A DNA stretch of 64,000 nt from Amphiura filiformis (lineage: Eukaryota; Echinodermata; Ophiuroidea; Amphilepidida; Amphiuridae), in contig NC_092644.1 of the NCBI RefSeq assembly GCF_039555335.1, positions 50,853,281 through 50,917,280 of the forward strand, read 5' to 3'. Numbering within the stretch: the stretch's first letter is position 1; every line of letters begins with the position of its first letter. Shown here piece by piece: positions 43,702 through 53,983 of this stretch. The notes beneath the pieces were generated by a model. That model saw only the letters and a program-made list of their open reading frames with translations. It searched no databases and was not told where the DNA came from. The position numbers were made by a program, and so were the translations under genes.

Positions 43702-44114
43702 CGCCTTTTGATGTCTTCACTTTCGGTAAGAGTGTTACCTTTCTCATCATTTATAACATCCATCCTGGGGGTCCACTTCTTAGTAAGTTCTTTGGCAATA
43801 TCAAAAGCTATTTTTGAGTCACCCTTACATCTTTCCATTTCCACACACTTCCTTTCGATGTAGTATCTTTTGTCCTCCTTAACACTTTTGGAGACCTCTT
43901 TGTTTAAGCGTGCCCATTATTCCTTTCCTCCATCTGCCTTTGCTCTCTTCCTGTCATCAGCTAGGTTTAAGGTCTGCTGAGAGATCCACGGCTGTTTCCG
44001 TTTCTTCTTTCTGGGGATGTACTTCTTTGCTGTGCTCTGGACTGCTTCTTTCATGTCTTCCCACAATTCATTTGGGGTCTGCTCACAGAATTCTGTGGGT
44101 CTGCTCCTCTTCAT
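43611..44114 (-). pseudogene. RTE LINE linker, two frames
   Basis: TEFCEQTPNELWEDMKEAVQ with KRKQPWISQQTLNLADDRK (44114-43917) and then CKGDSKIAFDIAKELTKKWT PRMDVINDEKGN (43844-43711) form the EN-RT linker typical of RTE elements, in two frames. Confidence 0.75.
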
Positions 44115-44814
44115 TAACTTTCAGTAGCTCGTCAAACCTGTTCTTCACATCTACTGAATATTGAGTGGGAATGTTGTCATTATCATACCTGGTAGGTGGT
44201 ACATTGTCTCTCTTAGCTTTCAGTTTTAGTTTCACTTTGGCTACAAGTAGCTGATGGTCACTACCACAGTCAGCGCCTGGTCGCGTCCTGACATTTTGGA
44301 GTGATGTTTTCCACGTCTTCCTGACCATGATGTAATCTATGTGGTTTCTTGTTCTATCTCCTGGGCTCATCCAAGTCCACAGTCTCCGTGGATGATGCTG
44401 AAATAACGTGTTCCCAATGACTAGGTTATTAGCTTCACAAAATTCCTCCAGTCTGTCTCCACGTTCATTTCTGATCCCAAGTCCATATTGGCCTATACAC
44501 GCAATTTTCTCCTTCATTTTGCCAATCTTAGCATTCCAATCCCCCAGTACGATGAGTAAGTCTCTTCTTGGTATACTATCCATAACTCCTTGTACCATCT
44601 CATAGAAGTCTGTCATCTCGCTCTCTGATGCATCTGATGTTGGTGCATAAACTTGTATGATAGAAATATTTAAAGGATGTCCTTGCAGTCTTACAGTCAT
44701 CACTCTCTCATTTATTGGATTATATCCCAAAACACATTTGGCTGTAGTTCTTTCTATTATGAAACCCACACCTCCTCGTTTCCTTCCAGTATCTTTTCCA
44801 GAATAGATGAACAT
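44083..44814 (-). pseudogene. RTE endonuclease body
   Basis: A 243-codon frame with RGGVGFIIERTTA, IIQVYAPTSDASESEMTDFY, VLGDWNAKIGKM (catalytic D and N), RLWTWMSPGDRTRNHIDYIM and RPGADCGSDHQLLVAKVK (catalytic SDH). The upstream endonuclease start (ATWNVRSMSGGKIEVVEKE, LGVTELWWLGQ) is in another frame at 44960-44839. Confidence 0.9.
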
Positions 44815-44838
44815 ACTTCCATCATCTGTAGTGAACCT

Positions 44839-45237
44839 CTATTGTCCCAGCCACCACAACTCTGTTACTCCTAGGATCTTAATATTGTTTGCAACCATCT
44901 CCTTCTCCACAACTTCAATCTTTCCTCCTGACATACTGCGTACATTCCATGTAGCAATATTTATTGGCTTCCTTAAAGGGGTGCTGTTCCTTTCCTTCCT
45001 GGGACCGTCAAGAACAGGACTTCCTGTAGCAGGCTTTAATCCTGATCTGTCATCACCAACAGGTGTACTCTGAGCAGCATCTCTCTCTTCCCCAGTGCCA
45101 TTGACGTATCTTCCGGCCTGCGGGTCGCACCTTCCGATCCCCTCGTTTTCTTTTGACTTTGTACTCTCATGCTTACATTCGAGGCCAAATAGTACGGTGG
45201 GTGGCCAGGCCCTTCCGTACCAACAGTAGAGGGCCAT
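44839..45237 (-). pseudogene. RTE LINE amino-terminal region
   Basis: A 132-codon frame ending in INIATWNVRSMSGGKIEVVE and KILGVTELWWLGQ. WNVRS and the TEL(W/R) box are the first APE nuclease motifs. The rest is low-conservation leader. Confidence 0.8.
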
Positions 45238-45793
45238 TCCTGAGTTCTTACAGTACTAGCCTCCTCTTGCCACAAACCATCTCCCTGGATGCCAGATGTG
45301 AGCTTTGTGCAATTGTGTTTTGTCGTTGACCATACCGTTGATTCCTCCGGCGCAACACATACATCAATGCTGTTGACCATTGACGACTATATAAACCATA
45401 GCTAGTATTCGCTATTTACCCATAGCTGGGTTAAAGAAGGTTCACCCTACAAAAGTGTCCCTTCCTTCTGCCTACTCATACCACACTGCCGAGGTAACAT
45501 GATAGAGGCTGGATGAGCTCCAAGTTGGAAGAGAGGAGTTCTTGAAGTCAGCCCTTGCTGTTATACTGACAGGGGGTCTCAGCGCCCCCTGAGAATCCAC
45601 ATCCTACACAAAAATCTCTCACACGGGGGTGAAAATTTTAAATGGAGTCACCAATTCAGGTAACTCCATTTGAAATTCACACTCCCTGTGGAGAAGATCA
45701 CGGTCACGTCTTCAATAGTGGATGTATGTTTTTCAACTGGAATACACCAAGCTGAACAGCGCCCTTCTATTGTGTCTACCATTTTTCAAAAAG

Positions 45794-45880
45794 GCTAATG
45801 ATGATGATAATGATGTTGGTGATGATGATAATATTCAATCATGCTGATGATAATGTTGATGACAATGATAATGATGATTT
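45794..45880. repeat. GAT/GATAAT microsatellite
   Basis: Imperfect ATGATGATGATAATGATG-type run. Confidence 0.85.
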
Positions 45881-45929
45881 TGCAATGTTATTTCTAATTC
45901 AGTGTCTCGTTCAACAATAATCTTTTATA

Positions 45930-46137
45930 AACTGTTTGTAAGTTCAGTCAAATGGCTTGAAATTACGTTTTATATTGACTTCGATATTTTGTAAGACATG
46001 GCAGTATATTTTATATGAATAAATAAATATCACTGTAGTCAACTGGATGATCCTGACAATTATTAATCGATATATGGACAAGGCCGGCAAGCTCAAGTTA
46101 GTTAATATCTATCATTACAGAAAAGCATACGACCGGC
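45930..46137. repeat. Right arm of ~5-kb inverted repeat pair
   Basis: Inverse of 41166-41470; see the left arm. Continues into a diverged copy of the 33.7-34.0 kb repeat to about 46470. Confidence 0.75.
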
Positions 46138-47061
46138 GTTGGCTCATAGTTGCAGATATAACCATTATGGTGATCGTGGCATGCATTTTTTCTCATTTTT
46201 TAGGCTACTTAGCGCACAATAAACCTTCATTTTCTCCACAATAATTGGACTTTTATCTATCTTATCTTTTATCTATCTTATCTAATCTTATCTATGGGCT
46301 CAATATTGAAATGAAGGGAGAAACGACTCGTGTATTCCATTTTTTTGATGTTTTCTGAAAAACCGTACTTGCCACCCACTTGATTTTCAACTTTACGTTA
46401 CGTAACAGCAGAGGTCACGCCGGTAAAAATCACCGGAAGTGAGCTAAGTTGCTGTCGTACTGTATATGCATAATGCAGTTTTTGACCGGGGGGAGTAAAC
46501 GAAGGGTCTTTGTAGAGCATATTTAGAACAAAACATGGCTCGCTCGTGACATGGGTGATAAACATTTCATATTTGGCATACTTGATAAAGATTGACTATA
46601 GATTGACTATAGAATAAAACTATCACTTATAGGCCTATAGGTAATATAGAGAGTTAAATATCATGATTTCATCCAATTCCGGTAACTGGAAGCAGGATTG
46701 TATAATTTCCTTCCATTTTCAAGTTAGTTCAGATAAAGGTTAGTTCATAGTCAATATTTATTGTGTTGTGACTATCGTAGAAAAAATCATGCTGTAACCC
46801 CAAATTGCTTAGTATTACGTTTACAACTTAAATTTTGACCAGTGTGACATAGTGTATATTTTTTATAAGCTCCTTGGATGTAACCGAGTTCTTTGAACAA
46901 TATTTCTTGGATATAACCGAGTTCTGTTTTTAATCATGTTTATACATTGAATATGTTAACGTAGAAGTTGTTTGCCACTTTTCTTTCTTCATTGTATGTA
47001 ATAAATGATCGTCATCGTCATTCAATATCAAGTGAGTATAGCATATTTTACTATATCCGCA

Positions 47062-47137
47062 ACCACCACCACCACCACCACCACCACCACCACCACCACC
47101 ACCACCACCACCACCACCACCACCACCACCACCACCA
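47062..47137. repeat. (ACC)25 pure microsatellite
   Basis: Uninterrupted ACC for 76 bp. It creates a poly-His frame on plus and a poly-Gly frame on minus; neither is considered a gene. Confidence 0.98.
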
Positions 47138-47444
47138 TTATCATCATTTTTCCTACATAATGCAAAGTATAATAAAACACAAGAAATCGATAGTACGAGG
47201 GTCATTCAAAAAGTTATACCTCCATCGTTACATCTGTTGAATTTACCTATGCTCTTAAATTCTGGCTTCAAAATAAAAGTTAGGCCCTATTTGATGTAAG
47301 TGTGATTTTTGGCTGTTAAGATCGGTTGGTTAGTGTGAATACAGATTTTGTACGTCGGAAACGGTCTGAAAAGCAGCGTATGCATAACAATAGAAGCTGT
47401 TCAGTAACGTACTGAGTGTATCTATATACATAGATCCAATATAA

Positions 47445-48497
47445 GGCCACGCGTTTTGAACTCGCCCCCCAAAAATGGTGGTTTTGTTACGCTTTTCCAA
47501 ATCGAGACTCATTCAAATAGTTATATCTCTGCTTAAACAAAAGGTATTGTAGTGTGTTTGGTGTGATTTTGTAGCTAAATGAGTGCCTAGCTAACAGACC
47601 TCCAAAGGAGAATTGTTTATCAGCTAAGATAGTGGAGTTAGAGTTGTTTGAGTTCAGAATGACCGAGGTGGTTGATGAGGCGGTGGCGGATGAGGCGGTG
47701 GCGGTACATACAAAGTCTATGGGAAATAAAGATTTTGTGTGTGTGCGTTGAATCAAATGATCATATCTTTGCATCCATGGCTACAGACATGGTTAAGAGC
47801 TCTTTTGAAAGATTATTAATTCTGCTTATTGTTTTTAATCATTTTGAACTCTTTATGATTGGTTTAGTCTATAAAATACAAACTTTTACGTACAAAACTA
47901 GCCGTTTTCATATTTAACACTGTAGTAAGCAATGCGGATGTCTTCAAAATCTAAAAGTTGCTGTAAATGTTTGATAACTTATCCTATCATAGTCAAAGTA
48001 TACATTTTCTGAGAGGAAATTTGATGAGGAATCTAAATATTGCTTTTTCTGTTTGGGTTAGGGGGAAAATGTTTCAGTTCAAAATATGTTGAATTGTAAA
48101 AACAATTGAACCTATTTTGGGACACCCTGTATTGCGAGATTACCAAACAGCTGTGATTTTTTTTCTTTCAAAGTCAGGCTCCCCCTAACCTCTAACCAAA
48201 TCAATGTTGTTTACTTTCAGTTTATAACTACAAGTTAGTTATAAGCAATGCATTAATTGACCCATTTTTTATTTGGAATTTTTTTATTCCACCCTGTATA
48301 ACTTCTGGGTCACCCTGTACAATGAGTTGAAATGTGTATATTTAAATTGCTTTTGCCTTCAGCTTTCCATAAATGTATACTTTTGCTAGTTTAGGGTTGA
48401 TAGTTGTGGAGATATTCTAATTTGAAACTAGATTGGTGTAAAAATTCATTATATTTATGATGTAACGCTAAGGGTGGCGAGTTCAAAACACACGGCC
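47445..48497. mobile_element. Long-TIR DNA transposon, copy B
   Basis: Starts GGCCACGCGTTTTGAACTCG and ends GGTGGCGAGTTCAAAACACA CGGCC. Over its first ~950 bp it matches copy A (14579-15530) in the same orientation. It sits inside a diverged inverted pair (47270-47400 against 48670-48500, sharing GTCGGAAACGGT), so it is nested in another small element whose left end (TACGAGGGTCATTCAAAAAG, 47196) looks like a mariner-type TIR. Confidence 0.8.
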
Positions 48498-48838
48498 ATA
48501 AGTAATGTTTTGTCAACCATCTGCTTACAAACTGCTTTTTTTTTTAATGCAGATTATCCAAAGCTACAGTATGATTCTTACTACACTGTTGGCTTCAGTT
48601 TTCAACCGTTTCCGACGAACCAAATCCATATTTGCTTAAACTACCAAAAATCACATCTTCATCAAATCACTTTTATTTTGTAGCCTAGATTTAAGGGATC
48701 TGATATTAACGTTTAGCGACATTTTCACGGGTTTTTTTGTGGGAGCTGAGAGTACACCAGACATGTCAAATTGCATTCTGAATACGAGGAATGTCCTTCT
48801 GATATCAAATAATTTTGATTTTTTGAAATTCGCGATGT

Positions 48839-49134
48839 CACAGGTATTTTTCTATTAATTTGGCCATTCGTCTGCATATTACCAACAATAACGCATTTTG
48901 GGCCACCGTTTCTCCGCGAACGTTATTTATGTCGACAAATTGTTCGCAAATCCACAGCAGGGTTGCAAATATACCATATGTCACTCGGAGTGCGACAATT
49001 TGTACAGATACATTTATCACAGGTATTTTTCTATTAATTTGGCCATTCGTCTGCATATTACCAAAAATAACGCATTTTGGGCCACCGTTTCTCCGCGAAC
49101 GTCATTTATGTCGACAAATTGTTCACAAATCCAC
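48839..49134. repeat. Tandem duplication, 179-bp spacing
   Basis: CACAGGTATTTTTCTATTAA ... CAAATTGTTC at 48839-48955 and 49018-49134 are nearly identical. Confidence 0.92.
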
Positions 49135-49424
49135 CTGTTAGTTTTAAGGATATAATACCTGGCATAAAATGTGACAATTTATCAAAATAAATTTATAATG
49201 AACGCTTTTGTGGATATTTGCCAATACAATATACATCTGACATGTATATAAATGTCTTCAGTAGGAATTCAGCTGAGTACATGACAGTCGAGTTGCAACT
49301 GAGACTAGTCTCAGGTTGTAGTAAGCTACAAATTTCAATGTTTGAGACTTCAATGTTTGAGGACTTGTTCTCATTCCTTACCTGTGTTTTCACGTTATAT
49401 TTTGTGGTCAAAATGATTACAAAT

Positions 49425-50240
49425 CGTCGGACGCATCACATACTGGTCTATCTCGAAAAACACGCATTTCGAGAAAATCGCAATTGAAAATCTTCGTATT
49501 AAGTTAACCTTTCTATAACTTAATTAGACTATGGATTTTAATTAAAGTGGTTTTAAATAAAATCATATACTTAACAGATTTATTTAAGTGGAATCTTGAC
49601 TTATATTTACGAATGCAATAATGCTTAAAACTACACTAAAGTTGTAGTTCTGTATGTGAAATAGTTAATTTACCGATATCGTATTTAAAGTGCATCACAT
49701 TCTGGTCTATCTTGGGGGCTATCTCGATTTCGCGAACGGTGACGTGACTTTAGACGCATCACATACTGGTCTATCTCGAAGCTTCTCGAGATAGACCAGT
49801 ATGTAATGCACTTTCAATGCGATATCGGGAAATTAACGATTTCACATACAGAACTACAACTTAAGTGTAGTTTTAAGCAATATTACATACGTAAATATAA
49901 TTAAAGATTCCACTTAAATAAATTTGTTAAGTATATGCTATTTAAAACTACTTTCATGAAAATCCATATTCTTATTAAATTATAGAAAGGTAAACTTAAT
50001 ACGAAGATTTTCAATTGCGATTTTCTAGAAATGCGTGTTTTTTTCGAGATAGATCAGTATGTGAAATACGTATTTTGAAAGAATCATAGATAGTTTAAAT
50101 TTAACATTTTATAACTATCTAGGAAAAATTGAGGTCTGTAATTTGTTGTATTGGAAGAGCTCCGTAAAAAAGAACTATATACCAATTTTCTCAAAAAAGT
50201 CAAAAATTCAAGATAGACCACTATGTGATCCACCCGACAA
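49425..50240. mobile_element. Foldback element, ~290-bp arms
   Basis: The arm from GCATCACATACTGGTCTATC (49430) is inverted from 49780 to 50062, meeting near AGCTTCTCGAGATAGACC (49786). A further outer inverted copy ends GATAGACCACTATGTGATCC at 50212-50235. No ORF. The hairpin centre CTCGAAGCTTCTCGAG is palindromic. Confidence 0.85.
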
Positions 50241-50449
50241 AATGTGTAATTTGCAATCATTTCCGATCTTTTGTCTACCTGCGTTTTCGCGGAAGGTTAA
50301 AACGAGTGATGGAATGCAGTAGAAAATTTCCGACAAGGCCCAATCATTTCACATTTTGAGTGCATTGTAGCCGACGGCTACCCAACTAAAGGCTGCTAGT
50401 CAGGTGTAGGAATGCGTGTATTTGGATTCGTCTACATACGCGATGCTCA

Positions 50450-51745
50450 TGTAAAATACTATGGTAGGCCTATACATAATAAAACACGATGTGGACCGCG
50501 GCTAATGTCCTTAAAAATACTACAGTAGGAGTGATATCATAATTACTTCAAATCCTTATGTAGACCTATTGGCAAACAATGTAGACAACTTACTTGTGTA
50601 GATTCTTATATCCGCCACACAGAGCGCACACTGTCCGTAGCGAAATGATAGAGCCAGAGAAGATGTAAAGAAAGGAGGGAGGACGGAATTATATCCTTGA
50701 GATAATCCCGTAGGTAATCCTGTCGCACCTATTCATAGTCCTTTATTCTCAAGTAGCTACACATCTACTTGAAAGTAGCCTTTGATGTGATGTGTGTTGC
50801 CGACTACGGTTGATTAATTTTCACTCCAGAATTGAAACCATATCCAATGTTTCTATAGAGAATCCCTTGAAAGTATGACACGTGTGTGTTAAGTACCTGA
50901 TGTTGCTCTGAAGGGATACCACACGTGGATACTATAAGAACGAAATGTAGTTTTGTAAAGATTCCAAAAAAATCCGCCCATTTTGGAACATATATTAATT
51001 ATTTAGGAGAGTGTTTTAGGATTTTGTTAGAAAAGGGATGATTTTTGATCATCTATATTTTATTGTTTTATGTATTTTCCTGTCATTTCCTGCAAACCTA
51101 ATAAAGATATTTTGATAATTGAAAATAGTCTGTATCATGAATCGTAGAGGTTGAAAGCGTAACCAAGCGTGCAAAATTATTATTTGCCATGGAACTTCGG
51201 TCATATTTTATTTGAAATAAACTGGATGTTAGGATCTGCATGCATGGTATGCATAGTATTGATGGTATACAGACACTGACCTTTCTTTCCCTAAAACTAG
51301 TAAGCAGTAACTTGTGTATCACACCCGTCATGGGTTCGAACCCTTTTGTTGTATTTTATTGTTAAACCTAAATAGTGTGATTGCTTTTGAATGAGCGGCA
51401 ACACACATATTTTGTTTGAGAATAGTTGGATCTATCTCCTTTCTTACATCTTCTCTGGGTAGAGCAAAGCGTGTTCACTGAGTATAATCAAATGAACGCC
51501 CAAACCAATTTGGGCGCTGCAATAGGTTTGTATTGTAGGTGAACCTCTGTTTTGTGTGCATGCGACAACTCACGCACACCCTTGGGATGGACTAGTACAA
51601 AAGGTACTTCTCGTTCGTATAGGCGCTTTTACGTGACTTTCGTTTCATCACTTATTGACAGTAGCCTGCCTATTATAGCGTTAATACGCTGGTCAGGTCA
51701 GTTACCGATTTAATGGCGGAAGCCCTTTGTCTCGAACAAAAGGTA
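50450..51745. repeat. Large repeat family, copy 2, split by an insertion
   Basis: 50450-50654 matches 32392-32625 (with the 32560-32600 stretch lost) and 51458-51745 matches 32619-32918. The 803 bp between are a separate element with an 8-bp target duplication. Confidence 0.85.
50655..51457. mobile_element. 803-bp hAT-like non-autonomous element; empty site known
   Basis: Termini CAGAGAAGATGTAAAGAAAG and CTTTCTTACATCTTCTCTG are inverted. It is flanked by GATAGAGC (50647-50654) and GGTAGAGC (51458-51465). The related copy at 32.4-32.9 kb reads ...AAATGGTAGAGCAAAGCG... without the insertion, giving an empty-site control. No transposase frame. Confidence 0.9.
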
Positions 51746-52860
51746 CATTTCACATGTGATGACTACTGGCAATGTTTGGTCTATTCTCATCGCAGTATAT
51801 ATCCCGCCCAACTCAGCCATTTCTCGATTAAAGAGAAAATAATTAAACATCTGCTTTGCTTTTGAAAAAGAAGAAAAAAAAGAAGAAAAACAAAGATTAG
51901 GTTTTCTTTAACTAACACATGAATATTCCTGGACTACTGTATCATGTGTATTGTTTTAGAGTTGCCTCCTATGGACTCAGATGCAACTTTTAACACTGTT
52001 AAAAACGGTCTCTTTTGATTACATAATGAACCATTGAAGAACGCAATGACGTGTGACGCTATAATTTGAACCATGTGTGTAAAACAAATAACGCTACCCA
52101 TACCATTTTACACTTTTGCATTTCGTCAAATATTTTCGATTTATTTAAAAAAGTATTTAGAGGGGAACTTATAAGTTGTGGACCCTATACTATTACTATT
52201 ACCGACTGCCCGCAAAGTACGTTTTTGAAGCAGCGCCCCCAGGCGATGCTTCCCTATTTAATTTCACCGAATTGACGTACATACGATTTGGTCATATGCC
52301 CCAACCTTTGTTGATACACCGTTCACAATACATGCGATAATCGAGCTCTAAATACGATCGGGTACCTTACAAAAATTGTAGGTTATGCGCATGTACACTC
52401 TGTATTTGTTATGAATATGTTTTGTATGGCAGTACATGACTGAGATTAAACATAGATAGTCTTTCTAACAGTCTGTGCAAGGGTTCGCCGGTTTGTAGTA
52501 TGTATTAGGGGTTATATACTATATTATTCCGTGAATTCAAAGAGTTTGCACCCCTTTGCACTATTAAAAACGAAACAACAGGCCATTTTACAAACCGACT
52601 AGTGTCCTTAGTGAAACTTGACGGGGCCTTACCAAATATAGGGTGTCTTTTGTGTGTAATTTAGGAGCAAACTCTCGACTTGCCAGATTACAATTTTATG
52701 TTTCCCTAAAAATATAATGGTATGTCTTTTTTTATCTTGGGCAGATTTTCCGAGTTACGTAATGGCCATAGTGACATTCGTTTATGGTGAGGGCTTCAGG
52801 AAATGCTACAATGTACAGGGGCCAATTACTACGTGATTGTGTATTATAATGTTAAGCTTA
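51746..52860. other. No feature recognised
   Basis: AT-rich; no exon with both splice sites was found. Confidence 0.35.
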
Positions 52861-52869
52861 TTTATACCA

Positions 52870-53983
52870 ACACAGCCTGCACCACTGAGCCACGTTCTCC
52901 TTTACCATCACTACAATCTCTACCTCTACCAGTCCACCACCACCACTACCTCCACAACTACCACCTCCACCATCACTGCTCACTAGCTCAGTGACCACCC
53001 ACCACTACCACCATCACCTTCACCATCATCTGATCATCACCAACAACACCATCACTACCGCAGTCGTCACTATCACCAACAACCCCACAACTACCAACAC
53101 TATCACTGCCGCCACCATCCACCACCACCAACTACACTTCAACCAACACCTCACCACCACCCCAACAACCAACACCTCCCACCGCCACCAATAACAACAC
53201 CAACACCAACACCCCATCAATACCCCACCACTAACAACAACAACACCCCACCACTAACAACAACAACACCAACAACAACAACAACACAAATATCCCACCG
53301 CTAACAACAACACCAACAACACAAACACCACTAACAACAACACTAACACCACCAACAACACCAACACCCCACCATTAACAACAAAATCTACACCACCACC
53401 ACTAACAACAACACCAATACCAACACCACTAACACCAACACCCCACCACTAACAACAACATCAACAATACCGAAACCCCCACCACTAACAACACCACTAC
53501 CAACACCCTACCACTAACAACAACACCAGCACCCCCACCACTAACAACAACACTAACCGCACATACACAAGCACCCCCAACATTAACAATAACACCAACA
53601 CCCCATCACTAACAACAACACCAACCCATCACCAACACCCCCACCACTAACAACATCAACACCCCACCACTAACAACAACACCACCAGAACAACAACAAT
53701 AACACCACCACCTAACCATTAACAACAACACCAATAACACCAACACCCACATCACTATAACAACACCCCCACCAACACCCCCACCATAACAACACCACCA
53801 ACTCAACTAACAACAACACCAACACCACCAACGCACCGACAACTAACAACAACAACACCCCCATCTCAACCAACAACAACAGCAGCATCCCCACCACCTC
53901 CACCATCCTCACAACATCAACACCACCAACAACACCACATTCCTCCAGCACCCCCACCACTAACAACAACACCAACAACACTA
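52870..53983. repeat. (AAC/ACC)n low-complexity field, left
   Basis: About 1.1 kb of AACAACACCAACACC-type text with irregular CCACCACTAACAACAACACC blocks of about 20-40 bp. All ORFs in it are by-products. Confidence 0.95.

Larger units (their letters stand above)
42111..45440 (-). mobile_element. RTE-clade LINE (BovB/CFDP2-like), heavily frameshifted
   Basis: The minus strand carries a complete domain set: endonuclease start (44950-44840), endonuclease body (44814-44083), linker (44114-43611), RT (43701-42400) and C-terminal tail to 42111. At least five frame changes separate the pieces. The 5' motif CTATTTACCCATAGCTGGG (45411-45429) is shared with the element at 24.7-28.2 kb. Confidence 0.88.

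Noticed and set aside
46968..47240. Poly-His (plus) and poly-Gly (minus) ORFs
   Set aside because: They are translations of the pure (ACC)25 microsatellite.
47196..47240. Mariner-type end TACGAGGGTCATTCAAAAAG
   Set aside because: Only one end is recognisable and no transposase remains; noted under the nested copy B element rather than called separately.
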